Assembly (NCBI RefSeq): GCF_036227605.1
Contig: NZ_CP109487.1
Coordinates: 2,666,001-2,730,000, forward strand
Direction: 5' to 3'
Length of the DNA: 64,000 bases
Origin: Streptomyces sp. NBC_01439
GTDB taxonomy: Bacteria > Actinomycetota > Actinomycetes > Streptomycetales > Streptomycetaceae
Positions 26,105 through 37,473 of this stretch are shown one piece after another. The translations under genes and the position numbers were made by a program. A model generated the notes under the pieces. That model did no database searches, had not been told where the DNA came from, and was given only the letters and a program-made list of their open reading frames with translations. Each line of letters starts with the position of its first letter. Position 1 is the stretch's first letter.

Positions 26105-27394
26105 GACGCGCCAGGTGCTCAGGCGGCGTTCGATCGTGACCAGCAGCTGGTTGAAGGCCACGCCGACGGCGGAGATGGTGATGATGCCCGCGTACATCTG
26201 CGGGATCGCGAAGTTGTACTGCGAGGCGTTGATCAGGTAGCCGAGACCCGCCTTGGCTCCGATCATCTCGGCGGCCACCAGGACGAGGATGGAGACCGCG
26301 CCGGCCAGCCGGATGCCGGTGAAGACGGCCGGTACGGAGGACGGCAGGATCACCTTCTGGAAGAGCCTCGGGGTGGACAGGTCCATCGAGCGGGCCAGTC
26401 TGACCAGGGTGGGGTCGGCGTTGCCCACCGCGCTGATGGTGTTCAGCAGGACCGGCCAGAGGCAGGCGTAGACGACGATCGAGACCTTCGAGGTCTCGCC
26501 GATGCCCAGGAGCAGGACGAAGACCGGCAGCAGGGCCAGTGCGGCGGTGTTGCGGAACACCTCCAGCAGTGGGCCGAGCAGCGCGGCGACCGGCCGGTAC
26601 CAGCCGATGAGCAGGCCGAGCGGGACCGCGATGACGACGGCGATGCCGAAGCCCCCGAAGGAGCGGGCGAGGCTGGCCCGGGTGTGCTGGCCGAGCTGTC
26701 CGTTGCCCAGGAGGTCCCACCAGGCCGTGGCGACCTCGCTGACCGGCGGCAGGAAGGTGGAGTCGACCAGGCCGAGGCGGGGGGCGGTCTCCCAGAGGGC
26801 GAGCAGGACGACGAGGGCCGCGGAGCGGAGGGCGGCGGCGCGCAACCAACGACCGAGCGCCCCGGCGGCCTTGCGGACGCTGGACGGGTCCCGGCGGGTA
26901 CCCTCCGGCGCCGACCCTGCATCCGGTCCGGCGCCGGAACCCACCGGGCCCGCGGGGGCCGCGGGAGCGGCGGGAGCGGCGGGAGCGGCGGGAGCGGCGG
27001 GAGCGGCCGAAGCCTCCCGGGCCTCCGGGATGGCGGGAGGCGCCGGAGCCACAGGGGCGTCCGGGGCGGCCGGAGTCGCGGGGGCCTCCGGGGCGGCAGG
27101 AGCGGCAGGAGCGACCGCGGGATCCACCGGAGCGACGGAAGCCGCAGGGGCCGCTGGGCCCGCAGGCGCGGCCGAAGCGTCCGGGGCCGCGGTAGCCGCG
27201 GAAGTCGGGGGAAGGGTCGTGGAGCGGCCGGCGCGGCGCAGCCGGCGTGCCAGCAGGGACGGAACGCCGGGACGACGGGGGCTGCGGGGCTTCCGGTCGG
27301 CGGGTGCGGGAGCCGCGGGCGCCGGGTCCTCCCGTAGCGTCTCCTGCCCGGCCGGGGCTTCGGCATCGGCGGGCGCGGTGATGTCGGTGCTCAT
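26096..27394 (-). CDS. ssuC: Sulfonate-type ABC transporter permease with long Ala/Pro N-terminal extension
   Basis: A 432-residue protein starting at the ATG that overlaps the ATPase stop (ATGA at 27391-27394). The C-terminal ~250 residues are a standard SsuC/TauC permease: about six hydrophobic helices and the EAA-type loop LARSMDLSTPRLFQKVILPS. The first ~175 residues are highly unusual for this family: a basic Arg/Pro patch (KPRSPRRPG) followed by ~110 residues of Ala/Pro repeats. Normal SsuC proteins are 250-290 residues. The extension is probably cytoplasmic and disordered. Confidence 0.92.
   Translation of the reverse strand: MSTDITAPADAEAPAGQETLREDPAPAAPAPADRKPRSPRRPGVPSLLARRLRRAGRSTTLPPTSAATAAPDASAAPAGPAAPAASVAPVDPAVAPAAPAAPEAPATPAAPDAPVAPAPPAIPEAREASAAPAAPAAPAAPAAPAAPAGPVGSGAGPDAGSAPEGTRRDPSSVRKAAGALGRWLRAAALRSAALVVLLALWETAPRLGLVDSTFLPPVSEVATAWWDLLGNGQLGQHTRASLARSFGGFGIAVVIAVPLGLLIGWYRPVAALLGPLLEVFRNTAALALLPVFVLLLGIGETSKVSIVVYACLWPVLLNTISAVGNADPTLVRLARSMDLSTPRLFQKVILPSSVPAVFTGIRLAGAVSILVLVAAEMIGAKAGLGYLINASQYNFAIPQMYAGIITISAVGVAFNQLLVTIERRLSTWRVPA
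26962..27006. repeat. 9-bp tandem repeat (5 copies) in permease N-terminal extension
   Basis: Five exact copies of CGGGAGCGG, in frame, encoding a Pro-Ala-Ala repeat on the other strand. Slippage here would change the length of the disordered extension without breaking frame. Confidence 0.85.
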
Positions 27395-28212
27395 ACGGAG
27401 GCCTCCTCCTTCTCCAGTTGCTGGGCGCGGGCCACCTCGTCGTGGAGCAGCGTCCAGATCTCGTGGCGGTAGCGGGCGAACTCGGGGCTGGAACGCAGGT
27501 CCTCGCCCTGGAAGCCGGCGCCGCGGGCGCCGAACGTGACCGGGACGATCTCCTTCACCCGGCCGGGGCGGGACGTCATGACGGCCACCTTCTGACCGAG
27601 GTAGACCGCCTCCTCGATGCCGTGCGTGATGAAGACGACGGTCTTGCCGGTGCGCTGCCAGATGCGCCGCAGCTCGTCCTGGAGGGACTCGCGGGTCTGC
27701 GCGTCGAGGGCGGCGAACGGCTCGTCCATCAGCAGCACGTCCGGGTCGTACGCCAGCGAGCGGGCGATGGCGACGCGTTGGCGCATGCCGCCGGAGAGTT
27801 CGTGCGGGTGCCGGTCCTCGAAGCCGGTGAGGCCGACGAGGTCGAGGAACTCCCGGGCCCTCGCCGCCCGCTTGCGGCGCGGGACGCCGGTCGCCTCCAG
27901 ACCGAACTCGACGTTGCCGAGCGCCGTCCGCCAGGGCAGCAGGGCGTACTGCTGGAAGACGATGCCCCGGTCCAGGCCCGGCCCGGTGATCGGCTTCCCG
28001 TCGAGCAGGATCCGCCCGGACGACGGCCGGGTCAGCCCGCCGAGCAGGTCCAGGAGCGTGGACTTGCCGCAGCCGCTGGGGCCCACGACCACCACGAACT
28101 CCCCCGCCTCGATCTCCAGGTCGATGCCGTCGAGCGCGGTGAACCGCCCCTTGTTCCTCTTGTCCTTGGTCGGGAAGGTCTTGGTCACGTGCTCGAACAC
28201 GATCTTCGCCAT
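27391..28212 (-). CDS. ssuB: Sulfonate-type ABC transporter ATP-binding protein
   Basis: A 273-residue NrtD/SsuB/TauB-type ATPase. Walker A is GPSGCGKST, the Q-loop region reads VFQQYALLPW, the signature is LSGGMRQRVAIARSL, Walker B is VLLMDEPFAALD, and the H-loop is VFITHGIEEA. It energises the adjacent permease. The ATG lies 6 nt after the binding-protein stop and its own stop overlaps the permease start. Confidence 0.95.
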   Translation of the reverse strand: MAKIVFEHVTKTFPTKDKRNKGRFTALDGIDLEIEAGEFVVVVGPSGCGKSTLLDLLGGLTRPSSGRILLDGKPITGPGLDRGIVFQQYALLPWRTALGNVEFGLEATGVPRRKRAARAREFLDLVGLTGFEDRHPHELSGGMRQRVAIARSLAYDPDVLLMDEPFAALDAQTRESLQDELRRIWQRTGKTVVFITHGIEEAVYLGQKVAVMTSRPGRVKEIVPVTFGARGAGFQGEDLRSSPEFARYRHEIWTLLHDEVARAQQLEKEEASV

Positions 28213-28218
28213 GTCGGG

Positions 28219-29253
28219 TCAGCCCTTCCCGAAGTCGTTGAACTCGTTCGTGTAGAGGTCGGCGGCCTTGAGCTGCCCCTGCTTGATCTCGCCGCGCTCG
28301 CCGAGCCAGTCGAGCCAGAGCTGGAACTCCTTGTCCTCGATCCGGCCGCCCGTCTCGGCGACGCCGTACGAGCGCCAGTACTGGAGGGTGGCGGTGTCCT
28401 CGTTGCGGCCGCGCTTCTTGACGATCTCGGTCTGCCGGGCGATGACCTCCTCGCGCGGGGTGGTGCGGGCCCACTCGATGGCCTTGGCCACGCCCGTCAC
28501 GAAGGTCCGTACGGTGTCCGGGTTCTCCTTGATGAACCGCTCGGTCATGATGTAGGAGCCGGCGCTGAACTTGCCGAGCAGGTCGAAGTCGCAGAACAGC
28601 GGTCTGATCCCGCCGCCCGCCACGGCCTTGTCGCGCAGGATCCCGCCGAGCACGCCCACGTCGATCTGCTTCTGGCGCAGCACCTGGTCGGTGTTGACGG
28701 GCGGCACGACGAGCGACTCGACCTTCGATGAGTCGGCCTTGGCGAGGCCGTTGCGGCTCAGGTAGATGTCGAGGACGGCCTGGGAGTGGGCGCCCAGCGT
28801 GTTCATGCCGACCTTCTTGCCGAGGAGGTCGCGGGCGGAGCGGATCGGGCTGTCCTCCAGGACGTAGTAGCCGCTGTACGAGAACTCGTCGACGCCGTAG
28901 TAGGAGATGACGGCCTTGACGGGAGCCTTGCTGGAGGCGAGCTTGACGATCGCGCCGTTGAAGGCGCCGCCGAAGTGGGTCTGGCCGGTGGCGGCGGACT
29001 GGATGTCCTGCGGGCCGCTGATGGTGTTGCCGACCCACTCCAGCGTGAGGTCGCCCAGGTATCCGAGGTCGGAGGCGAGTTCGGGGAGCGTGACGGCGCC
29101 GACCGAGCCCTGGTACTTCAGGGTCTTGACCTGGGCACCGGAACCGCCGCCGCGCGCGGTGGCCGTGCCGCAGCTCACCGCGGCCGCCGAGATGCCGAGC
29201 AGGGCGAGGAACTGGCGTCGGGAGGTGGTGGTCGAGGTGAAGGCTGCGGGCAT
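28219..29253 (-). CDS. ssuA: Sulfonate-type ABC transporter substrate-binding lipoprotein
   Basis: A 344-residue SsuA-like periplasmic-type protein, here a lipoprotein. The N-terminus combines a twin-arginine motif (SRRQFLALLG) with a lipobox ending AAAVSC, so Tat export and lipid anchoring are likely. The mature part has GPQDIQSAATGQTHFGGAFN and SARDLLGKKVGMNTLGAHSQ, typical of NMT1/ThiY/SsuA binding proteins for sulfonates, nitrate or taurine. The ligand is probably an organosulfur compound, given the operon. Confidence 0.94.
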   Translation of the reverse strand: MPAAFTSTTTSRRQFLALLGISAAAVSCGTATARGGGSGAQVKTLKYQGSVGAVTLPELASDLGYLGDLTLEWVGNTISGPQDIQSAATGQTHFGGAFNGAIVKLASSKAPVKAVISYYGVDEFSYSGYYVLEDSPIRSARDLLGKKVGMNTLGAHSQAVLDIYLSRNGLAKADSSKVESLVVPPVNTDQVLRQKQIDVGVLGGILRDKAVAGGGIRPLFCDFDLLGKFSAGSYIMTERFIKENPDTVRTFVTGVAKAIEWARTTPREEVIARQTEIVKKRGRNEDTATLQYWRSYGVAETGGRIEDKEFQLWLDWLGERGEIKQGQLKAADLYTNEFNDFGKG

Positions 29254-29304
29254 GACGGTTCCTTGTCGGTGCGGGTCGCGTGGTCGCGGCGGTGTGCGGC
29301 GGTG

Positions 29305-29874
29305 TTACGGGGTGGTGGTGAGGGCGGCTGCGGCGAGGGTGGCGGGTGTGGAGCGAAGTGCCGCGGCGAACTCGTCGACGGCCTGGTAGAGGTCCAGTTC
29401 GGCCTCGGGCCGCAGCCGGTCGGGGCCCGATCCGCGCTCGACGGAGGAGTCCAGGACGAACCGGCCGGCGGTGACGTGCCGGGCGCCGAGGGCGGCGAGC
29501 ACGGGGCGCAGGGCGTAGTCGATGGTCAGGACGTGGGCGAGGCTGCCGCCGGTGGCCAGCGGCAGGACCGTCTTGCCGTCGAGGCCGTCCTGCGGGAGCA
29601 GGTCGAGGAAGGCCTTGAGCAGTCCGGTGTACGACGCCTTGTAGACGGGGGTCGCGATGACCAGGCCGTCGGCCTCGGCGACGGCCTCGAGCGCCCGACG
29701 GATCTCGGGCTCGCCGCGGCGGGCTGCGAGGAGGTCGGCGGCGGGGAGCTCGCGCACGGACAGGTGCGCGGTCTCGAAGCCGGAGTGGGACAGGCGGCGC
29801 AGTACGTGGTCGGCGACGACGGCGGTGCGGGAGTGGGCGGAGGGGCTGCCGGTGATCGCGAGCAGGTTGGGCAC
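29305..29874 (-). CDS. ssuE: NAD(P)H-dependent FMN reductase
   Basis: A 189-residue flavodoxin-fold reductase. The N-terminal phosphate loop is NLLAITGSPSAHSRTAVVAD. VIATPVYKASYTGLLKAFLDLLP is the diagnostic SsuE/MsuE segment (first 20 residues VIATPVYKASYTGLLKAFLD). It makes FMNH2 for the operon's LLM monooxygenase. It sits between the dioxygenase and the binding-protein gene, in the same direction. Confidence 0.94.
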   Translation of the reverse strand: MPNLLAITGSPSAHSRTAVVADHVLRRLSHSGFETAHLSVRELPAADLLAARRGEPEIRRALEAVAEADGLVIATPVYKASYTGLLKAFLDLLPQDGLDGKTVLPLATGGSLAHVLTIDYALRPVLAALGARHVTAGRFVLDSSVERGSGPDRLRPEAELDLYQAVDEFAAALRSTPATLAAAALTTTP

Positions 29875-29895
29875 GGGGGGCGCTCCTTGATGTCG

Positions 29896-30864
29896 TCAGG
29901 CGGAGACGGAGGCTGCGGCGGAAACGGCCGCGGTGGTGGAGGCACCGGAGGCGATGCCGAAGGAGGGGTCCGGGACGGCCCCCGGGCTGATCAGTCGGGA
30001 GGGCTCGCCGTCGGGGCCGACCGGGACGTCGCCGTCGACGGTGACGCGGCGCAGGGTGCGCTCGTGGTCGTCGGAGTCGTCCACGCCGTAGTGCTGGGTG
30101 GCACGGTTGTCCCAGATCGCGACGTCGCCGGCCCGCCACTGCCAGCGGACGGTGTTCTCGGGGCTCTCGATGTGCGCCTGGAAGAGGTCCTGGAGGACGC
30201 GCGAGTCGCGGCCGGTGAGGCCGTTGATCCGCTGGACGAAGTTGCCGAGGAGGAGGGTGCGTTCGCCCGTCTCGGGGTGGACGCGGACCACCGGGTGCTC
30301 GGTGAGGAACTTGGTGGAGGTGAACACCTCGCGGTACTGGGCCAGGGCCTCGGGCAGGGCGTCGGGCTTGAGGGCGGCGTAGTCGTACTCGTTGGAGTGG
30401 ACGGCGCGCAGGCCGTCGGCGAGGGCCCGGAGCGGCTCGGGGAGGTTGCTGTAGGCGGTGGCCGTGTTGGCCCAGAGGGTGTTGCCGCCGTACGGGGGGA
30501 TGGTGACGGCGCGGAGGATGGAGAAGGCGGGGTAGGCGGGGACGAAGGTGACGTCGGTGTGCCACTGGTTGGCGCGGGCGCCGTGGTGCGAGTCGATGCC
30601 GAGGGCGTAACGGCCGTCCGCGGAGGGGACGGTGGGGTGCGCGACGGGCGCACCGAGCAGCTGGGCGAAGGCCTCGTGACCGGCCTCGTCGAGGTGGTCC
30701 TGGCCGCGGAAGAAGACGACCTTGTGGGCGAGAAGGGCGGCCCTGATCTCGGCGACGGTCGCGTCGGGCAGGTCGCCGCCGAGCAGTACGCCGCCGATCT
30801 CGGCGCCGATGCGGCCGCCGATCTTGGTGACGGTGGTGGTGGCGGTGGCAGTGGCAGTTGCCAT
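29896..30864 (-). CDS. TauD/TfdA family Fe(II)/2-oxoglutarate dioxygenase
   Basis: A 322-residue dioxygenase. The iron facial triad is visible as WHTDVTF (H-x-D) and the distal histidine in [11 protein letters not shown]; the 2-oxoglutarate-binding Arg lies in [10 protein letters not shown]. The ATG at 30864 follows AGGGAG. The Ala/Thr-rich first 12 residues are atypical. Members release sulfite from taurine or alkyl sulfates. As the first gene of the eight-gene leftward operon it offers a second, O2/2OG-dependent desulfonation route beside the flavin monooxygenase. Exact substrate unknown. Confidence 0.94.
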   Translation of the reverse strand: MATATATATTTVTKIGGRIGAEIGGVLLGGDLPDATVAEIRAALLAHKVVFFRGQDHLDEAGHEAFAQLLGAPVAHPTVPSADGRYALGIDSHHGARANQWHTDVTFVPAYPAFSILRAVTIPPYGGNTLWANTATAYSNLPEPLRALADGLRAVHSNEYDYAALKPDALPEALAQYREVFTSTKFLTEHPVVRVHPETGERTLLLGNFVQRINGLTGRDSRVLQDLFQAHIESPENTVRWQWRAGDVAIWDNRATQHYGVDDSDDHERTLRRVTVDGDVPVGPDGEPSRLISPGAVPDPSFGIASGASTTAAVSAAASVSA

Positions 30865-30896
30865 GAGGACTCCCTGGTGTGGGCCGCGGGGGTTAT

Positions 30897-30909
30897 TTCC
30901 GCAGCGGAA
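30897..30909. promoter_or_regulatory. Palindrome just upstream of the organosulfur operon
   Basis: TTCCGC-A-GCGGAA is a perfect 13-bp inverted repeat 33 bp before the dioxygenase ATG, in an AT-richer patch (TTATTTCC...GAAGAAAC). Position and symmetry suit an operator or 5'-UTR element. The cognate factor is unknown. Confidence 0.45.
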
Positions 30910-31134
30910 GAAACAGCGTGACGAGGGCGCCGGGCGCTGCGCTGCGCCGAGCGGTACGGGTACGTGCGGGAACCGGCCGCCCGGGGCCGCGGAGGCCCCC
31001 GGGCGGCTTCGGCCCCGCCCGGATCCGCGGAGGGCGACGACGCGCCGTCCCCGGCACGGGCCGCCCCGGTGGACGCCCTTGCGGGACCCGGCGGGGACGC
31101 TCCGGAGCCCCGGCAGGGACCTGCCCGGTGGGGT

Positions 31135-31169
31135 GTTCCGGGGCACCACCCCTGGGGGTGCCCCGGAAC
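31135..31169. terminator. Strong hairpin in the organosulfur operon's upstream region
   Basis: GTTCCGGGGCACC / GGTGCCCCGGAAC is a perfect 13-bp stem with a 9-nt loop that can itself partly pair. It lies 271 bp upstream of the first operon gene and does not follow any gene. It could be a terminator of an upstream transcript, an attenuator, or a transcript boundary. Confidence 0.5.
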
Positions 31170-31611
31170 GGGAACGGGACCGGGCGGCTTCGACCGAGGC
31201 GGGCACCGGCGGGACGGCACCGGGCCGGGGCCGGGCGGACCCGGTCAGCCGGGGCGCCGGATCGGCGAGGTCAGGCGCGGCCGGGGGCCGGACAGCGGCC
31301 CGGACACTCACCCGGCGCGGTACGCAGGCCGGGGGTGTGGAGCCGCGGGGCGAGGAGTGCGTTCGCGGACATGTCCCGGAGCGTGTCAGCGGCCCCGGCC
31401 GGGGTCAACCCCCGTCCGGAGCCACCGAACGCGCCTCTCGCCGGTTTCCGCGTCCACCCCGCACACCCCCTGCAGCCTGCGCTTTTCCCCGCGCTTCGAC
31501 CCGCGCGCGGCCTCACCTCGACGGCCGAAAAGCGTGGCCGGATTTCATGGCCCCGCAATGCGGCCGCCACGCGTTCGCCGGGATCCGCCCCCGCGCCCCG
31601 CCCGCGGGGCC

Positions 31612-32075
31612 CGCCACCCGCACAGGACTGCCGCCGCTGTGCGCACACGCTCCATGACTCGTCCCGCCCGCCCGGGACGTACCCGAAGGCCCCGGCCCCG
31701 CGGGCGGCCGGCCCGTGAGTCCCGCCGGACACCCTCGCCGCGAGATCTCGCCACGCGCGCAATACGACCGCCACCGCTGTGCGCACACCCCCTGCGGCTC
31801 GTCCGGCCGGCCCGGGGCATGCCCGAAGGCCCCGACCCCGTAGGCGGCCGGCCCACGGGACCCGCCTCGCGCTCTCGCCGCATGGCCGCGCCACGCACAC
31901 ATTGCCGCCGCCGCTGTGCGCACGCGCCCCGTGGCCCGTCCAGCCGGCCCCGGGCGTGCCCGAGGGTCCCGGCCCCGCGGGCGGCCGGCCCACGGGACCC
32001 GCCACACACGCTCACCGCGTCGTCGCGCCGTGCGCACACGCCCTGCGACTCGTCCGTCCGGCCTTGCGACGTAAC
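31612..32075. repeat. ~138-bp tandem direct repeat, three full copies plus one truncated
   Basis: Copies begin at about 31612, 31749, 31889 and 32024. Shared blocks include CGCCAC, CCGCYGCTGTGCGCAC, CTCGTCC, CCCGAAGGCCCCG and GCGGCCGGCCCACGGGACCC. The GCGGCCGGCC block recurs at 31704, 31844 and 31981 (140- and 137-bp spacing). Each copy has the palindrome TGTGCGCACA or a near match (31638, 31778, 31915, 32028). The unit length is not a multiple of three, so no single protein is encoded through the copies. Confidence 0.8.
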
Positions 32076-32180
32076 GCACCGAACGGCCCGGGCACGATCC
32101 GGACCGGACGGCCCGGTCCCCGCAAGGGAACCGGCATGATCGGGGGACACACCCCCACCCCTCACCCCCGAGGAGACCGC

Positions 32181-33431
32181 GTGACGCGTATGGCCGGTGA
32201 CAGCCGGGCCGCCGCCAATGCCGCCACCGTGCTGCGGACGGTGCTCGACCACGGCCCGGTCGCGCGCAGCGCGATCGCCCCGCTGTGCGGGCTGAGTCCC
32301 GCCGCCGTGTCCCGGCAGACCACCGGGCTGCTCCGGGCCGGGCTGCTGCGCGAGCTGCCCGGGCCCGGCGGCGGGGTGGGGCGGCCGCGGATCCCGCTGG
32401 ACCTGCACACCGGGGCCGTCGGCGGGCCGGTCGCCGCCGGGCTGCACATCGGGGTGCCGCATTCGACCTTCAGCCTCGTCGACCTGCGGGGGCAGCTGCT
32501 CGCCCGGCGGTCCTTCCCCCACGAGGGGCGCCCGGCGGACGGGCTGTCCGCCGAGATCGCCTCCGAACTCGGCCGCTTCCTCCGCGCGTACGACTCCGGG
32601 CGGCCGCTCCTCGGCGTCGGTGCGGCCCTCGGCGGATGGGTCGGCCCGGACGAGGGGACCGTCGTGCGGCACCCCGCGCTGGGATGGAACCGCAAGCCGC
32701 TGGCCGCTGAGCTGTCGGCCGCACTCGGGCTGCCGGTGTGGGTCGACAACCATGCCCGGGCCGTCGCACGGGCCGAGATCCTCTTCGGCCGGCCCGAGGC
32801 CCGCCGGAGCCTCGTGCACCTGTTCATCGGCCGGGTCGTCGACGCCGCCTTCGGGATCGAGGGGACCGTGCACCAGGGTCCGGGCGCGGCGGCCGGCGAC
32901 GTGGCCCATCTGCCGGTGCCGCGCTCGCAGGCCCCGTGCGCGTGCGGGCGTACCGGCTGCCTGGAGGCGACCGCGTCCGACACCGCGCTGGGCACCGAGG
33001 CCGTGCGCCGCGGCATCGTGCCGGACCCGTCGGTGAACCTGCTGGTGGACGCGGCCGCCACCGGCGATCCGCGCGCCGACCGGCTGCTGCGCGAGCGCGC
33101 CCGCGCGGTGGGCCGCGCGGCCGCCCTTCTGTTGGATGTCTTCAATCCGGCGGTCATGGTCGTGACCGAGCTGGCGAGCGTCCTCGACGAGGGATACCTG
33201 GAGGAGATCCGGGCCGCCGCGGTGGAGCTCTCGCACGTCTGCGACGATCCCGAGCGGATCGTGGTGCCGCACGCGGGACCCGCCGTGCTCCCGGAGGCGG
33301 CGGCAACCGTGCTGCTCAGCCGGGTGTTCCAGGACCCCTTCGGCATGGCCCGAGAGGGCGAGATCACACCCACCGGTATGGTGCCACCTGAGCGCGCTCC
33401 CCTACATTCGAGCCATGACGGTCCTGCCTGA
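32181..33431 (+). CDS. ROK family transcriptional regulator
   Basis: A 416-residue protein with a GTG start preceded by GAGGAG. The N-terminal ~80 residues form a winged helix (VARSAIAPLCGLSPAAVSRQ), followed by the ROK sugar-kinase-like domain. The ROK zinc motif is CACGRTGCLEATAS (CxCGxxGCxE). Catalytic kinase residues cannot be confirmed, so a regulator rather than a kinase is favoured. It diverges from the organosulfur operon and its 3' end overlaps mutA by 17 nt, so it may govern either neighbour. The effector is unknown. Confidence 0.92.
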   Translation: MTRMAGDSRAAANAATVLRTVLDHGPVARSAIAPLCGLSPAAVSRQTTGLLRAGLLRELPGPGGGVGRPRIPLDLHTGAVGGPVAAGLHIGVPHSTFSLVDLRGQLLARRSFPHEGRPADGLSAEIASELGRFLRAYDSGRPLLGVGAALGGWVGPDEGTVVRHPALGWNRKPLAAELSAALGLPVWVDNHARAVARAEILFGRPEARRSLVHLFIGRVVDAAFGIEGTVHQGPGAAAGDVAHLPVPRSQAPCACGRTGCLEATASDTALGTEAVRRGIVPDPSVNLLVDAAATGDPRADRLLRERARAVGRAAALLLDVFNPAVMVVTELASVLDEGYLEEIRAAAVELSHVCDDPERIVVPHAGPAVLPEAAATVLLSRVFQDPFGMAREGEITPTGMVPPERAPLHSSHDGPA

Positions 33432-35276
33432 CGACGGGCTCTCCCTGGCCGCCGAGTTCCCTGACGCGACGCATGAGCAGTGGCAGCGCCTTGTAGAAGG
33501 CGTACTGCGCAAGTCGGGCAAGGAAGTCTCCGGCGAGGCCGCAGAAGACGCGTTGTCCACCCCAATCGAGGACGGGCTCACCACGCGCCCGCTGTACACC
33601 GCGCCGCCCGACGGGGCGGCCCCCGACACCGGTTTCCCCGGCTTCGCCCCGTTCGTCCGCGGGGGCAGGCCGGAAGGCACCACCGCGAACGGCTGGGACG
33701 TGCGCCAGCGCCTCGCGGGCACGGATCCGGTACGCGTGAACGAGGCGGCCCTCGCCGATCTGGAGAACGGGGTCACCTCCCTCTGGCTCACCGTGGGCCG
33801 GGGCGGTCTCCCCGTCGAGGGCCTCGCCCGGGCGCTGGACGGGGTCTACCTGGACCTCGCCCCCATCACCCTGGACGCCGGGGCCCAATACGCCGAGGCC
33901 TCACGCGCGTTGCTGCGTCTGTTCACCGAGCGCGCGGTGGCCCCCGAGGCCGCTCGGGCCTCGCTGGGCGCCGACCCCCTGGGCCACGAGGCCCGTACGG
34001 GTGAGGCACTGGACGTGGCCGACGCGGTCGAGCTGGCCGTGGAGGCCGCCGCGGGTTGGCCCGGGGTGCGCGCCCTGACCGTGGACGCACTGCCGTACCA
34101 CGAGGCCGGCGGCAGCGCCGCCGAGGAACTGGGCCTGTCCCTGGCCACCGGAGTCGCCTACCTGCGCGCGCTGACCGAAGCCGGGCTGAGCACCGAAGCG
34201 GCGCTCGGACAGCTGGAGTTCCGCTACGCCGCCACCGCGGACCAGTTCCTGACCATCGCCAAGCTGCGGGCCGCGCGCCGGCTGTGGGCCCGTATCGCCG
34301 GGGCCTCGGGGGCCCCGGAGGCGGGTGCCCAGCTCCAGCACGCCGTGACCTCGCCGGTGATGATGACCCGCCGCGACCCGTGGGTGAACATGCTGCGCAC
34401 CACCGTGGCCTGCATGGCCGCGGGCGTCGGCGGCGCCGACTCGGTCACCGTGCTCCCCTTCGACAGCGAGCTGGGCCTGCCGGACGCCTTCGCGCGCCGG
34501 ATCTCCCGGAACACCTCCACCATCCTGCTGGAGGAGTCGCACCTGGCCCGGGTGATCGACCCGGCGGGCGGCTCCTACTACGTGGAGCGCCTCACCGACG
34601 AGCTCGCCCACGCCGCGTGGCAGTTCTTCCAGACCGTGGAGAAGGCCGGCGGTCAGGCCGCCGCCCTGCGCTCCGGGCTGGTCGCCGAACGGCTCGCCGC
34701 CACCTGGGCCGCGCGCTCCAAGAAGCTGGCCAAGCGTCGCGAACCGATCACCGGCGTCAGCGAGTTCCCGCTGCTCTCGGAGAAGCCGGTCGTCCGCGAG
34801 CCCGCGCCCGCGGCCCCCACCGGCGGGCTGCCGCGCGTGCGGCGCGACGAGGCGTACGAGGCCCTGCGCGCCCGCAGCGACGCGCACCTGGCGGCGACCG
34901 GCGCCCGGCCGAGGATCTTCCTCGCCGCGCTGGGCCCGGCGGCCGCGCACACCGCGCGCGCCACCTTCGCCTCGAACCTGTTCCAGGCGGGCGGCATCGA
35001 ACCCGTGCACGACCCGGTGTCGGTGGACCCGGCGACGGCCGCCGAGGCGTACGCCGCGAGCGGGGCGGACGGCATGGCCGTGCTCTGCTCCAGCGACGCG
35101 CTGTACGAGGAGCAGGCCGAGGCGGTGGCCGGCGCGCTGCGCGCGGCGGGCGCCACGACCGTCTTCCTCGCCGGCAAGCCGGGCACGGCTGGGGCTTCCG
35201 TGGACGAGTACGTCTTCGCCGGCTGTGACGCCGTCGCCGTGCTGTCCTCCGTACTCGACCGGATGGGAGTGCCCGC

Positions 35277-35280
<4 letters not shown>
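33415..35280 (+). CDS. mutA: Methylmalonyl-CoA mutase small (beta) subunit
   Basis: A 621-residue, catalytically inactive partner of the B12-dependent mutase heterodimer. It has the TIM-barrel acyl-CoA-binding fold ([58 protein letters not shown]) and a C-terminal flavodoxin-like domain that lacks the DxHxxG cobalamin motif. The ATG overlaps the end of the ROK gene by 17 nt and the stop overlaps mutB (ATGA). It interconverts (R)-methylmalonyl-CoA and succinyl-CoA with MutB, for propionate metabolism and polyketide extender supply. Confidence 0.96.
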
Positions 35281-37463
<2,183 letters not shown>

Positions 37464-37473
37464 GCGGGCGCCG

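Larger units (their letters stand above)
30865..32180. other. 1.3-kb region without a convincing gene, between divergent organosulfur operon and ROK regulator
   Basis: Open frames here are GC-skewed shadows with Arg/Pro/Gly-rich composition, no ribosome-binding sites, and frames that shift between repeat copies. The region holds a 13-bp palindrome near the operon start, a strong hairpin at 31135-31169, a featureless GC-rich part, and the tandem repeats from 31612. It most likely serves as an extended control region. Confidence 0.7.

Noticed and set aside
26096..30565. A single 1489-residue leftward open frame spanning the transporter and dioxygenase genes
   Set aside because: Only its last ~430 residues are the real permease. 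The rest is out of frame with the ATPase, binding-protein, reductase and dioxygenase genes and is Arg/Pro/Gly shadow sequence.
31513..32079. A 188-residue minus-strand frame across the tandem repeats, resembling a repeat protein
   Set aside because: The repeat units are 137 and 140 bp, so frame changes from copy to copy. There is no ribosome-binding site and the composition is Arg/Gly/Pro-rich like other shadows.
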